64,000 nt of DNA, from NCBI RefSeq assembly GCF_000723465.1, contig NZ_HF545616.1:434001-498000 (forward strand), written 5' to 3'. The notes beneath the pieces were generated by a model that saw nothing but the letters and a program-made list of their open reading frames with translations, made no database searches and was not told the DNA's origin. Both the position numbers and the translations under genes were made by a program. Below are positions 43,069-52,674 of the stretch, one piece after another (position 1 is the first letter of the stretch; each line of letters starts with the position of its first letter). The DNA is from Ruminococcus bicirculans (ex Wegman et al. 2014) (GTDB lineage: Bacteria; Bacillota; Clostridia; Oscillospirales; Ruminococcaceae).

Positions 43069-44379
43069 ATGTGGGCATACGAAAGTGTATTTTATCAGAT
43101 CTATCCTCTTGGATTCTGCGGTGCGCCATTTGAGAATGACGGCAAAGAGGAAAGCAGAATATTAAAGGTAATAGATTGGATACCTCATATCAAAAAGCTT
43201 GGTGCCAACGCTATCTATTTTTCACCAGTGTTCGATTCCGACACTCACGGCTATAATACCAGAGATTACCGCAAGATAGATTGTCGCCTTGGCACAAATG
43301 AGGACTTTGCAAAGGTCTGCAAAGAGCTTCACGAAAACGGCATAAAGGTAGTTTTGGACGGCGTTTTCAATCACGTCGGCAGAGGCTTCTGGGCTTTTCA
43401 GGACGTTCTGAAAAACCGTGAGAACTCACCATATAAAGATTGGTTCCATATCAATTTCGGCGGCAACAGCAACTATAATGACGGACTTTGGTATGAGGGC
43501 TGGGAGGGTCACTTTGACCTTGTTAAGCTAAACCTTAACAATCCGCAGGTAGTGGATCATATCTTGGAATGCATAACAAATTGGGTCAAGGAGTTTGATA
43601 TAGACGGACTCCGCCTTGACGTTGCATATTGCCTTGATAAGAACTTCTTGAAGCGCCTCAGACAGCATTGCGATTGGCTCAAGCAGGATTTCGTTCTTAT
43701 CGGCGAGCTTCTACATGGTGATTATGCTCAGTGGGTAAATCCTGAAATGCTCCATTCCTGCACGAACTACGAGTGCTATAAGGGACTTTATTCAAGCTTC
43801 AATTGCATGAATATGTTCGAGATATGCCACTCTCTGAAAAATCAGTTCGGACCTGAGAACTGGTGCAGATACAGAGGAATGCACCTGCTGTGCTTTGTTG
43901 ATAACCATGACGTATCAAGAATAGCAAGCCAGCTCACAAATGAGCGTCATTTGCCACTTATCTATGGAATGCTCTTTGGTATGCCTGGTATCCCATGTGT
44001 ATATTACGGCTCTGAGTGGGGAACAAAGGCAAACAAGAGCGAGGGCGATCCTGCGCTCCGTGTAAGCTTTGAAAAGCCTGAGTGGAACGACCTTACAGAG
44101 CTTATCTCAAAAATGGCAGAGGCACATAAAAACAGCAAGGCTCTCTGCTATGGCTCTATCAAAATACCTGTTCTTACCAATAAGCAGTGTATAATCGAGC
44201 GTGAGTTCGAGGGTGAGCGTGTCCTTGTTGCAATAAACGCTGACGATCAGCCTTTCACAGCTCACTTTGATGCAGGCTGCGGTCAGGCAGAGGAGCTTCT
44301 CACAGGCACTATCCATGATTTTGGTGGCGGCAGCGAGCTTAAGCCATACTCTGTAGAGTTCTGGAAAATGGAAAGATAG
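43069..44379 (+). CDS. GH13 alpha-amylase-family enzyme, intracellular
   Basis: 436 residues, no signal peptide. The four GH13 regions are visible: DGVFNH at 97-102, GLRLDVA with nucleophile Asp184, GELL with acid/base Glu213 and FVDNHD with Asp281. It lacks the N-terminal domain typical of neopullulanase, so it is a compact (beta/alpha)8 enzyme with a short C-terminal beta domain. It probably hydrolyses maltodextrins or cyclodextrins in the cytosol. AAAGGA precedes the ATG. Confidence 0.93.
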   Translation: MWAYESVFYQIYPLGFCGAPFENDGKEESRILKVIDWIPHIKKLGANAIYFSPVFDSDTHGYNTRDYRKIDCRLGTNEDFAKVCKELHENGIKVVLDGVFNHVGRGFWAFQDVLKNRENSPYKDWFHINFGGNSNYNDGLWYEGWEGHFDLVKLNLNNPQVVDHILECITNWVKEFDIDGLRLDVAYCLDKNFLKRLRQHCDWLKQDFVLIGELLHGDYAQWVNPEMLHSCTNYECYKGLYSSFNCMNMFEICHSLKNQFGPENWCRYRGMHLLCFVDNHDVSRIASQLTNERHLPLIYGMLFGMPGIPCVYYGSEWGTKANKSEGDPALRVSFEKPEWNDLTELISKMAEAHKNSKALCYGSIKIPVLTNKQCIIEREFEGERVLVAINADDQPFTAHFDAGCGQAEELLTGTIHDFGGGSELKPYSVEFWKMER

Positions 44380-44395
44380 ACCTATATGAATATAG

Positions 44396-44436
44396 AAAAA
44401 GGACAGCATTTTTTTCCAAAGTGCTGTCCTTTTTTT
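44396..44436 (+). terminator. Terminator of the GH13 gene
   Basis: Stem AAAAGGACAGCA / TGCTGTCCTTTT, loop of about 13 bases, T-run. Confidence 0.88.
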
Positions 44437-44452
44437 GTGTAGCAATAAAAAA

Positions 44453-44480
44453 TGTAGGGGCGAACATTGTTCGCTCGTTT
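44453..44480 (+). repeat. TGTAGGGG-type palindromic repeat
   Basis: First of three copies packed in 44453-44656: TGTAGGGGCGAACATTGTTC then GC. Confidence 0.85.
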
Positions 44481-44543
44481 GGTTTACCTCAATTGTGTAG
44501 CGTACCAGTCATGTATCTTAGTGGCGACCGATAGTTCAAGCAT

Positions 44544-44571
44544 TGTAGGGGACGGCGCCCTCGACGTCCCG
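44544..44571 (+). repeat. TGTAGGGG-type repeat, GGCGCCCTCGACGTCCC variant
   Basis: Second of the cluster; same arm as the copy at 29580. Confidence 0.85.
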
Positions 44572-44629
44572 ATTTCGGAACGTTACCATTTGTAAGATCG
44601 CAAAAAACTTGTGTAATTTCGCCATATAT

Positions 44630-44656
44630 CGTAGGGGCGACCTTTGGTCGCCCGCA
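44630..44656 (+). repeat. TGTAGGGG-type palindromic repeat (CGTAGGGG start)
   Basis: Third of the cluster: CGTAGGGGCGACCTTTGGTC then GCCCG. Confidence 0.85.
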
Positions 44657-44704
44657 TATCACCTATCGCTTGCTTATTTTATATCATATGTTTCTGTATC
44701 CAGC

Positions 44705-46861
44705 CTACCTAACAATAACCATAACCGCCTGCGAAAAAGCCCCGTAAGAAGTCTTTCCGTTCACAGTTTTGTAAGCCCTTATCTTTACCATTCTAAGTGA
44801 GTAAGGCTCAAATCCTGATACGATAGCACTCTTTTTAGAGCCACCCACCTTTGCCGACTTCACATAATCACTGCCATTTGAAGAAGAGTATATCTCATAT
44901 CCACTTGCACCCCCAACAGCTTTCCATGATACCTCAATGCTGCCGCTGCCTGCTGATTTAGCCGTGCATGAAGCCTTTGCAGGCTTTGTGACAGCCTCTA
45001 CAGACTTTGAGTAGCTAGCCGAAATGTATTCTTTTCCGCCAGATTTTTTCACAGCCTTTACCTTGTAGCTGTACCCCTTTGCACGAGCAAGTCCGCTGTC
45101 AGTGAAGCTCACAGCCTTTACAGTTTTTATCCTCTGCCATTTCTTGCTTGTGTTGTCATATCTGTATATAGCGTAGCTGTCAGCACCCGTAACCTTTTTC
45201 CAAGAAAGCTTAACGCTCTTTTCACCGGTGGAAGAAACTTTTAGATTCGTCACTGTGGCAGGACGAATGTTGAAGTTCACAGTTTTTGTGCCTTTGTATA
45301 AGCCTTTGCCTGTTATTTTTACGCATGCCTGACCTATGGCTGTGTTCTTTGAGTAGCTCACAGTGTAGTCAGTGTTCTTTACAAGCTTTTTGCCACCATA
45401 TGTCACTGCAGGCGCAGGAGAAACCGCCTTCCCTGTGTAGCTTTGCGTCTTTATAGCCGAAATACTGCTGTCACTGATTTTACCCTTTACAGTGACGGTA
45501 CATTTAACATTTTTTCCTCCTGTTGTGTATGCCGTGATAGTTGCTCTGCCAACCCCTTTTGCAGTGACCTTTCCGTTTGACACAGAAGCAATTTTGCTGT
45601 TAGAAGACTTCCAGGAAACAAAGTCCGTCAGACCGCTTCCGCCACCCATTTTTGCAGAAATAACACTGCTTTTGCCCTTGTCAAGAGTCAGTGAAGCCTT
45701 ATCCAATGTTACCGAAGCCGCAGGCTTTATGCTAGCCTTTATAGTTTTTGTTGAGCTGTTTCCGTATTTGTCATAAGCCGTTATCTTAACGGTAAATTCA
45801 CCGCTTTTTACTGAATAGTCCTCAGCAGAAACATAAGCCGAAGCCTTGCCACCCGAAAGCTTTCCGCCTGCGTATTTCTTTGCGCTTTCACCATTTTTTG
45901 TAGGGTAAGCAGGGAAGACCACCTTTGAAACTCCGCTCTTGTCGCTCACATTGCAAGAAACATCAAAGCCCTTTGCTGTGATGTTCTCCACTTTTGCCCC
46001 CGATATGGTCGGCGCAGTTGTGTCAACATAAGTCTTTATGACCTGCTCAGAGCTGTTCCCGGCCTCGTCAGTAGCCGTTATGGTTGTGATATAATATCCG
46101 TCCTTGCCACCAAGGTCAGTTACCTTTACTGAGTGTGAAAGCGAGTTCACCGCCGATGTGTAAACACGGCTTATAGTCTTTGCCTTGTTGCCCTCAAAAT
46201 AAGTGGATACCTTTACCGAAGTCACAGCCCTGTTGTCAGAAATATCCGCTTTAACAGTGTAGCCTTTTCCAGTGATGTTCTCACAGCCTGCGTTTGCGAT
46301 AACAGGTCTTGTCGTGTCGATGTCAAGGCTTTGCGCAACGCCGTTTATGTAAAGTCTGTAGAAATAGTGATTGTTAGTAAGTACCTTTCTGTTTTTCACA
46401 GTGTAAACAGTGTCGTTCCAAGTCCATTTGTAGTTCTGCTCGATAAGCGTGGCTGTAGTTCCCTGACAGTCCTTTACAATGGCAACATGAGAGTAATCCT
46501 TGTCCTGCATTATGTCCCCGGCCTGCGGAGTTTTCACTTCACGAAGCTCCGCCCTTTTGCCGTAGCAGTACACGCTAGGCTTGTCGTCCACCATGTTTAT
46601 GTTGTATACTGTAACGCCGAACTTTTCTTCATAAAAACGTGAAACATATCCTGCACAGCAGTAATAACCGGTGTCGGAATAGCCGAGAACGTATTTAGCG
46701 TCAACGCCCTCAAAAGAGTCTATGACCTGATAATCATAGTCCACAGTGACGGTCTGTTCGCTGTAGCTCACCGCATTTGTCACCTGACAAAGCATGATTA
46801 TCATAACAGCACAAAATACTGCGCCCATAGCCGAAAAAACTTTTTTCAGCCCCTTTTCCAT
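44705..46861 (-). CDS. Large secreted multidomain protein, cysteine-peptidase-like N-terminus with Ig-like and Fn3 domains
   Basis: 718 residues. A signal peptide (about 1-31) precedes a CHAP/NlpC-like module: CCAGYVSRFYEEKFG (Cys68/Cys69), KDYSHVAIVKDC with His125 and an Asn/Gln soon after. Then come about two Ig-like domains (180-380), a BIG2-type domain (TLDKGKSS...KIASVSNGKVTAKG, about 385-460), a domain with the YTGKAVSPAPAVTYGGK motif (about 470-540) and two fibronectin type III domains (about 545-718). AGGGGG precedes the ATG. Probably a cell-surface peptidoglycan- or protein-cleaving enzyme; the amidase activity is inferred. Confidence 0.85.
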   Translation of the reverse strand: MEKGLKKVFSAMGAVFCAVMIIMLCQVTNAVSYSEQTVTVDYDYQVIDSFEGVDAKYVLGYSDTGYYCCAGYVSRFYEEKFGVTVYNINMVDDKPSVYCYGKRAELREVKTPQAGDIMQDKDYSHVAIVKDCQGTTATLIEQNYKWTWNDTVYTVKNRKVLTNNHYFYRLYINGVAQSLDIDTTRPVIANAGCENITGKGYTVKADISDNRAVTSVKVSTYFEGNKAKTISRVYTSAVNSLSHSVKVTDLGGKDGYYITTITATDEAGNSSEQVIKTYVDTTAPTISGAKVENITAKGFDVSCNVSDKSGVSKVVFPAYPTKNGESAKKYAGGKLSGGKASAYVSAEDYSVKSGEFTVKITAYDKYGNSSTKTIKASIKPAASVTLDKASLTLDKGKSSVISAKMGGGSGLTDFVSWKSSNSKIASVSNGKVTAKGVGRATITAYTTGGKNVKCTVTVKGKISDSSISAIKTQSYTGKAVSPAPAVTYGGKKLVKNTDYTVSYSKNTAIGQACVKITGKGLYKGTKTVNFNIRPATVTNLKVSSTGEKSVKLSWKKVTGADSYAIYRYDNTSKKWQRIKTVKAVSFTDSGLARAKGYSYKVKAVKKSGGKEYISASYSKSVEAVTKPAKASCTAKSAGSGSIEVSWKAVGGASGYEIYSSSNGSDYVKSAKVGGSKKSAIVSGFEPYSLRMVKIRAYKTVNGKTSYGAFSQAVMVIVR

Positions 46862-47149
46862 TCCAAACGCCCCCTAACTGACAGAATTATCTTATACGTT
46901 TTCGTATATCAACTTCATAATATCATAAAGGTTACAATTTGGCAACAGATTTTATCGCTTTTTTCCGAAATGACTAAAATATTTGTTTGTTTTCACAGGG
47001 AACACAAGTTCTATATTCAGATATATCCCCGAAATATAGACTGTTATATGCCATACGAACAAATGTCGGAGCAAAAATTACAATTTGTAACTTTTATACT
47101 TAACACGCTGTCAAAAACGTTTAAATTTACATATATCCCAGCAAAAAAC

Positions 47150-47175
47150 TGTAGGGGCGAACATCGTTCTCCCGT
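47150..47175 (+). repeat. TGTAGGGG-type palindromic repeat, one-base variant
   Basis: TGTAGGGGCGAACATCGTTC then TCCCG. It lies within a 493-base gap (46862-47354) that otherwise contains only the GH43 promoter. Confidence 0.8.
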
Positions 47176-47296
47176 CAAAGCTACTATCCCACTTAGATAT
47201 CCGTATCAATTGATCGCTTTACCCAAACGCAAAGATCGTAAAGTGAAATTTGTTTTTCATTTGCACAAAAATTCACCGATCCTGCACGAGAAGATA

Positions 47297-47325
47297 TTGA
47301 AAAGCCATCTGAAATAGATTATAAT
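47297..47325 (+). promoter_or_regulatory. Promoter of the GH43 gene
   Basis: TTGAAA at 47297-47302, 17 bases, TATAAT at 47320-47325. Confidence 0.75.
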
Positions 47326-47354
47326 GTCTGTATAATATAAACGGAGGTCACAAT

Positions 47355-48872
47355 ATGAAGTACATAAATCCGGTCATATCAGGCTTTTATCCCGACCCTA
47401 GCATCTGTAAGGCTGAGGGCAAATATTATCTTGTTTGCAGCTCTTTTCAGTTTTTTCCGGGCGTTCCTCTATATGAAAGCGACGACCTTGTGAACTGGAA
47501 GCAGATAGGTCATGTTCTCACAAGAAAAAGTCAGCTCCCATTGGAGGGCGCAGGCTCTTGGGGCGGCATCTATGCCCCAACTATCAGATACAATAACGGC
47601 AGATTTTACATGGTAACGACTAACGTCACAAATGGCGGAAACTTCTATGTCTATACTGACGATATCCACGGTGAATGGTCTGAGCCTGTTTATGTTCAGC
47701 AGGGCGGTATCGACCCGTCACTGTATTTTGAGAATGGCAAAGCCTACTTTATGTCCAATGGTGAAGACGATGAGGGCAACCATGGCGTTACACAGTGCGA
47801 AATAGATATCGAAACAGGCAAAAAGCTCACGCCAAGCAAGACCATATGGACAGGTGCAGGCGGACGTTTCCTTGAAAGCCCACACCTCTACAAAATAAAG
47901 GGCGAATACTACCTTATGGCGGCTGAGGGCGGCACGGAATACGGTCATATGATAGTCTATGCCAAAGGTAAGACCCCTTATGGTCCTTTTGAGAATTATC
48001 CTCACAACCCAGTTCTAACAAACAGAAATCTTGGTGGATACGAGATACAAGGGTGCGGTCATGGTGACCTTGTGGAGGACGAAAACGGCAACTTCTGGTG
48101 CGTCCACCTTGCGTTCAGAATGATAAATATGTGGGTGATGCACCACATTACAGGCAGAGAAGTCTATCTCGTACCAGTGACTTTCGACGAGAACGGCTGG
48201 TTCACAATGGGAGATAATGGCACAACTCGCAAGGAAGTTGAAACCGACAGACTCGGGGATATCAGGCAGGAGTTTTGGAAAGAATACACTTTCGAGAATA
48301 CCAAAGTCGGACGTGAGTGGTGCTTTATGCAAAACCCCGATATGAACCTTTATAAGCTCGATAAAAAACGCTTTGAGCTTACGCCAAACGAGCATACGAT
48401 CTTTGAGGCAGACGGCTCGCCTGCTTTTATCTGCATAAGACAGAAAGAAATGAATTTATACGTGGAGTGCAAAGTCGAGATAACAGAGGGCGAAGCAGGA
48501 TTGGTGTTCTACATGACCCCAGATCAGCATTATGAGATAGCGTTAAGACGCACAGATAAAGGCGTCGAGCTATTCCGAAGACTTTGCATAGGCGATATTC
48601 GCCATGAGGATCATGTCATAGCATTGCCACAGGGAGAAAGCTCGGCTGTGCTTTGCTGTAATGCTTCCAACTTTACATACAATTTCTCGGCGAAAACGCT
48701 TTCGGGAGATATAGACTTGGGCGGAGCTCAAACGAAGTTTTTGTCTACTGAGCTTGCAGGTAATTTCACGGGAGTTGTTATTGGTCTTTACGCTCAGAAA
48801 TATGAGGATAAAGGCAATAAAGCGGTGTTTACGGAATTCAGATGCGAAAATAAGGAAAAGTATGATAGCTAA
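47355..48872 (+). CDS. GH43-family beta-xylosidase/arabinofuranosidase-type enzyme
   Basis: 505 residues, no signal peptide. The N-terminal five-bladed beta-propeller carries the GH43 triad: Asp14 (GFYPDPS), Asp120 (GGIDPS) and Glu174 (FLESPHLYK). A C-terminal beta-sandwich (about 310-500) is typical of xylosidase subfamilies GH43_11/12. It probably removes xylose or arabinose from imported xylan oligosaccharides. GGAGG precedes the ATG. The PutP-type symporter gene next to it is convergent. Confidence 0.93.
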   Translation: MKYINPVISGFYPDPSICKAEGKYYLVCSSFQFFPGVPLYESDDLVNWKQIGHVLTRKSQLPLEGAGSWGGIYAPTIRYNNGRFYMVTTNVTNGGNFYVYTDDIHGEWSEPVYVQQGGIDPSLYFENGKAYFMSNGEDDEGNHGVTQCEIDIETGKKLTPSKTIWTGAGGRFLESPHLYKIKGEYYLMAAEGGTEYGHMIVYAKGKTPYGPFENYPHNPVLTNRNLGGYEIQGCGHGDLVEDENGNFWCVHLAFRMINMWVMHHITGREVYLVPVTFDENGWFTMGDNGTTRKEVETDRLGDIRQEFWKEYTFENTKVGREWCFMQNPDMNLYKLDKKRFELTPNEHTIFEADGSPAFICIRQKEMNLYVECKVEITEGEAGLVFYMTPDQHYEIALRRTDKGVELFRRLCIGDIRHEDHVIALPQGESSAVLCCNASNFTYNFSAKTLSGDIDLGGAQTKFLSTELAGNFTGVVIGLYAQKYEDKGNKAVFTEFRCENKEKYDS

Positions 48873-48884
48873 AAGATAAAATAC

Positions 48885-48916
48885 AAAAGGTCCGTGGGCG
48901 TACCCATGGACCTTTT
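48885..48916. terminator. Bidirectional terminator between GH43 and putP
   Basis: 13-bp stem AAAGGTCCGTGGG / CCCATGGACCTTT with a CGTA tetraloop (one G-U pair) and T/A runs on both sides. Confidence 0.88.
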
Positions 48917-48922
48917 ACTTTG

Positions 48923-50473
48923 TTATGCTTTTTCATCACAACCGCAGTTCACACCGTTCTTAACATCATCAAATGCCTTCAGCATTTCCTCGGACGGCTT
49001 CTTTGTGCAAAGGCTCACAATAATGATAAGTATAAGACTTACCGCAAAACCTACTACCAATGAGTAAAGCCCCGTCTTATCACCTAAAGTCTGTCCACCT
49101 GCAAGAGGTATGTAATCCCATATTATTACCGACAGCGCACCGCTGGCAACGCCTGCTGCCGCACCTGCGAGGTTTGTTCTCCTCCAATAAAGGGACATAA
49201 GTATTATCGGACCAAACGAAGCTCCAAGACCTGCCCATGCGTTTGAAACAAGACCCATTATACTGCTGTTAGGGTCAAGTGCTATTATGTATGCCACTAC
49301 CGCTACAGCAAGAACCGTTATCCTGCTCACAAGCAGTACCTTCTTGCTCTCTGCCTTAGGTGCAATACATGAGTGGTAAATATCCTCCGATACCGATGAG
49401 GCAGTTACAAGCAGCTGCGAATCAGCCGTTGACATTATGGCAGCAAGTATTCCGCAAAGGAAAATTCCGCCGACGAATGGCAGACCAATATCGGAGTTGA
49501 ATACCTTCTGTATCATCTCGATGAAAACATTCTCAGACTTGTTGTTTGCAAGTGCAGGCACAAGATAAGCCCTGCCCACGATAGCTATAAAGCAAGCGAA
49601 GCAAAGTGATATAGCACACCATACACAGCCTATAACTTTTGACTTTTTTACCTCTTTTTCAGAGCTTATAGCCATAAATCTTACCAGAATGTGCGGCATA
49701 CCGAAATAACCAAGTGCCCAGCCGAGCTTAGAGATTATGTCGATGGCTGAAAGGGTCTGACCCTTTTCATCATTGAATATGTTAAGATAGTGATGTGCCT
49801 CAACACCGCTTGCAGTGATGTTGTCCATAACATTTCCTGCTCCAACAAGGAAAAATGCGATGATAGGTATAGTCACAACTCCTGCCAGCATGAGCAGACC
49901 CTGAACAAAGTCCGTTACACATACTGCCATAAATCCACCCATGAAAGTGTATCCCAAAATTACTACCGCACCGATAGTAAGACATATCTTGTAGTCGATA
50001 CCGAATATAGAGTTGAAAAGCTTTCCACCTGCCGAAAGAGCAGACGCTGTGTAAACAAGGAAGAATATGACGATTGCCACCGACGATACCAAAAGCATTA
50101 TCTTGTGCTTGTCCTCAAATCTGTTTTCAAGATACTTAGGAAGCGTCATGGAGTTGTTCGCTCTTATAGTGTATCTTCTCAGTCTGCCTGAAACTATCGC
50201 CCAGTTAAGTATAGTGCCGATAAGCAGACCTACAGCTATCCATATCTGCCCCGTTCCGAATGCGTAAACAGCGCCAGGCAGACCCATGAGCATCCAGCCT
50301 GACATATCAGAAGCCTGAGCCGAAAGTGCCGCTACCCAGCCGTTAAGTCCTCTGCCACCAAGGAAAAAGTCCTCGGAGCTTTTTGTTTTCTTCATATATG
50401 CAACACCTATGAGAAGCATTCCTGCCAAATAGAATGCAAATGCCACAAGCGTCCAGATCATATCTGATTTCAT
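48923..50473 (-). CDS. putP: Sodium/proline symporter
   Basis: 516 residues, about thirteen membrane helices. SSS-family features include GRGLNGWVAALSAQASDMSGWMLMGLPG, YKICLTIGAVVILGYTFMGGF, CGILAAIMSTADSQLLV (Na+-site region) and WAGLGASFGPIIL. Length and motifs match PutP. It ends in a short cytoplasmic tail with Cys residues (NCGCDEKA). AGAGGT precedes the ATG. Confidence 0.93.
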   Translation of the reverse strand: MKSDMIWTLVAFAFYLAGMLLIGVAYMKKTKSSEDFFLGGRGLNGWVAALSAQASDMSGWMLMGLPGAVYAFGTGQIWIAVGLLIGTILNWAIVSGRLRRYTIRANNSMTLPKYLENRFEDKHKIMLLVSSVAIVIFFLVYTASALSAGGKLFNSIFGIDYKICLTIGAVVILGYTFMGGFMAVCVTDFVQGLLMLAGVVTIPIIAFFLVGAGNVMDNITASGVEAHHYLNIFNDEKGQTLSAIDIISKLGWALGYFGMPHILVRFMAISSEKEVKKSKVIGCVWCAISLCFACFIAIVGRAYLVPALANNKSENVFIEMIQKVFNSDIGLPFVGGIFLCGILAAIMSTADSQLLVTASSVSEDIYHSCIAPKAESKKVLLVSRITVLAVAVVAYIIALDPNSSIMGLVSNAWAGLGASFGPIILMSLYWRRTNLAGAAAGVASGALSVIIWDYIPLAGGQTLGDKTGLYSLVVGFAVSLILIIIVSLCTKKPSEEMLKAFDDVKNGVNCGCDEKA

Positions 50474-50530
50474 CTATTACCTCTTTCCCGAAGCGGATTT
50501 TATCCTGTCCGCCCCATATTTTATAAACGG

Positions 50531-50572
50531 CAACGCCGCACAAGAGAAACTCCCCCTGTGCGGTATCGCATA
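50531..50572. repeat. Hairpin resembling the ends of the 42684 MITE-like element
   Basis: CGGCAACGCCGCACAAG ... CTGTGCGGTATCGC: the two halves match the MITE ends with few changes. It also forms a CCGCACA/TGTGCGG stem after thrS and may terminate it. Confidence 0.55.
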
Positions 50573-50595
50573 AAACGTCTGTATAACAAAGCCGA

Positions 50596-52542
50596 TTACT
50601 TCGCCTTAGTCTTTATCTCCTCATCAAGCTTAGCGATAAGCTCGTCAACTGGCATTGCAGGAAGCTCGCCCTCTTTTCTCGAACGAACTGTAACAGTGTT
50701 GCTGTTTACTTCGTTGTCGCCAATGATGAGCATATAAGGTATCCTCTCAAGTCTTGCAGCCTTGATCTTAGTACCAATGTTCTCATCTCTGTTGTCAACA
50801 GTAACTCTCATGCCCATAGCAGTCATTCTGTCGGCTATCTTCTGAGCGTATTCAGCATGACCCTCCTTGATAGGAAGAAGTCTTACCTGCTCAGGAGCGA
50901 GCCACAGAGGAAGAACGCCGTTGAAATGCTCAAGCATATAAGCAAGTGTTCTTTCAAAGCAGCCAAGTGAAGTTCTGTGAATGATGTAAGGAAGCTTCTT
51001 CTGACCATCCTTGTCAACATAGTACATACCAAATCTTTCAGCCAAAAGCATATCTATCTGGATAGTAACAAGCGTGTCTTCCTTGCCGTAAACGTTCTTG
51101 TACTGAATGTCAAGCTTTGGACCATAGAACGCAGCCTCGTCGATACCGATATCGTAATCAACGCCAAGGTCGTCAAGAATAGTTTTCATTGCAGCCTGTG
51201 CGTGTTCCCACTGCTCAGCCGTACCCTCGTACTTGTTCTTAGGGTTAGCAGGATCCCACTGTGAGAATCTGAATGTGCAGTCATCAAGCAGACCAACAGT
51301 GTCAAGGAAATACTTAGCAAGCTCAAGACAACCCTTGAACTCTTCCTCCAGCTGGTCAGGTCTGAGAATGTAGTGACCCTCAGAGATAGTGAACTGTCTT
51401 ACTCTGATAAGACCGTGCATCTCACCGCTGTCCTCGTTTCTGAACAGCGTAGAAGTCTCTGTCAATCTCATTGGAAGCTCTCTGTATGAACGCTGTCTGT
51501 TAAGAAATACCTGATACTGGAATGGGCAAGTCATCGGACGAAGTGCGAAGCACTCTTTTTCCTCATCATAAGGGTCGCCAAGAATGAACATTCCGTCAAG
51601 ATAGTGATCCCAGTGACCTGATATCTTATAAAGATCTCTCTTTGCGAAAAGCGGAGTCTTTGTAAGCAGACAGCCCTTTGCCTGCTCGACATCTTCTACC
51701 CAACGCTGAAGAAGCTGGATAACTCTTGCGCCCTTTGGAAGCATAACAGGAAGTCCCTGACCGATACAATCAACAGTTGTGAAATATTCAAGCTCTCTGC
51801 CTATCTTGTTGTGGTCACGAAGCTTAGCTTCCTCCTGCTGTTTAAGGAACTCATCGAGCATTGAAGCCTTAGGGAATGCAGTTCCGTAAATTCTTGAAAG
51901 CTGCTTGCCGTCCTCTGCCTTGCCCCAGTATGCACCTGTGCATGAAAGAAGCTTAACAGCCTTGATAGGTGCAACGCTCATTATGTGCGGACCTGCGCAA
52001 AGGTCAACGAAATCACCCTGCTTGTAGAATGAAAGCTTTTCACCCTTATCGTCATGCTTGTGGATAAGCTCTACCTTGTAATCTTCGTGTCTTTCCTCCA
52101 TGAGCTTTATAGCCTCGTCAGCAGAAAGCTCAAAACGCTCCAAAGCATAGCCCTCTTTTGCAAGCTTCTTCATTTCAGCCTGTATCTTTTCAAGGTCAGC
52201 AGGCGTAAAAGGCTTTTCTACCTCAAAATCATAGTAGAAGCCTGTGTCTGTAGCAGGGCCTCTTGCAAGCTTTGCCTCAGGATAAAGACTTTTTACAGCC
52301 TGCGCCATAAGGTGAGAAGCTGTGTGCCAGAAAGTTTCCTTACCAGCCTTTGAGTCAAAAGTCATGACCTCAAAATGGCAGTCATGGTCAACGACAGTTC
52401 TCATGTCGAAAACTTCGCCGTCCAGCTTTACGCAGCAGGCAGCCTTGTAAAGTCCCATGCCGATATCCTTGATTATCTCGCTTGCAGGCATTGCCTTTTC
52501 GATCTCACGGACAGAGCCGTCTTTTAATTTCAGCTTGATCAT
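50596..52542 (-). CDS. thrS: Threonine--tRNA ligase
   Basis: 648 residues. N-terminal TGS domain (about 1-62), the second additional domain with HTASHLMAQAVK, then the class II catalytic core with motifs around RNEDSGEMHGLIRVRQFT and the C-terminal anticodon-binding domain (QVRLLPIKEGHAEYAQKI). GGAGG precedes the ATG. It lies 132 bases after a small membrane-protein gene that follows a Thr-type T-box leader; no strong promoter was found immediately upstream of thrS, so it is probably controlled by that T-box. Confidence 0.97.
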   Translation of the reverse strand: MIKLKLKDGSVREIEKAMPASEIIKDIGMGLYKAACCVKLDGEVFDMRTVVDHDCHFEVMTFDSKAGKETFWHTASHLMAQAVKSLYPEAKLARGPATDTGFYYDFEVEKPFTPADLEKIQAEMKKLAKEGYALERFELSADEAIKLMEERHEDYKVELIHKHDDKGEKLSFYKQGDFVDLCAGPHIMSVAPIKAVKLLSCTGAYWGKAEDGKQLSRIYGTAFPKASMLDEFLKQQEEAKLRDHNKIGRELEYFTTVDCIGQGLPVMLPKGARVIQLLQRWVEDVEQAKGCLLTKTPLFAKRDLYKISGHWDHYLDGMFILGDPYDEEKECFALRPMTCPFQYQVFLNRQRSYRELPMRLTETSTLFRNEDSGEMHGLIRVRQFTISEGHYILRPDQLEEEFKGCLELAKYFLDTVGLLDDCTFRFSQWDPANPKNKYEGTAEQWEHAQAAMKTILDDLGVDYDIGIDEAAFYGPKLDIQYKNVYGKEDTLVTIQIDMLLAERFGMYYVDKDGQKKLPYIIHRTSLGCFERTLAYMLEHFNGVLPLWLAPEQVRLLPIKEGHAEYAQKIADRMTAMGMRVTVDNRDENIGTKIKAARLERIPYMLIIGDNEVNSNTVTVRSRKEGELPAMPVDELIAKLDEEIKTKAK

Positions 52543-52625
52543 TTTTGATTCCTCCGATTTATATAATATTGTAATTCTTTATTATAACGTGCATAAACAC
52601 GTTGTTTCTTTTGTAATGCGTCAAA

Positions 52626-52648
52626 TATCACACGCTTTTTTTGTGGGC
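52626..52648 (-). repeat. TGTAGGGG-type repeat on the minus strand
   Basis: Reverse complement orientation: GGTCGCCCCTACA preceded by GGGCAAACTGA, between the small membrane protein gene and thrS. Confidence 0.75.
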
Positions 52649-52674
52649 AAACTGAGGTCGCCCCTACAGGCATA

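Noticed and set aside
44453-44656. CRISPR array (three spaced repeats)
   Set aside because: The repeats differ in their arms, spacers are irregular in type, and no cas gene is present; they belong to the dispersed TGTAGGGG family.
46970-47317. 115-residue open frame upstream of GH43
   Set aside because: No ribosome binding site; it runs through a TGTAGGGG repeat and overlaps the GH43 promoter. Composition is not protein-like.
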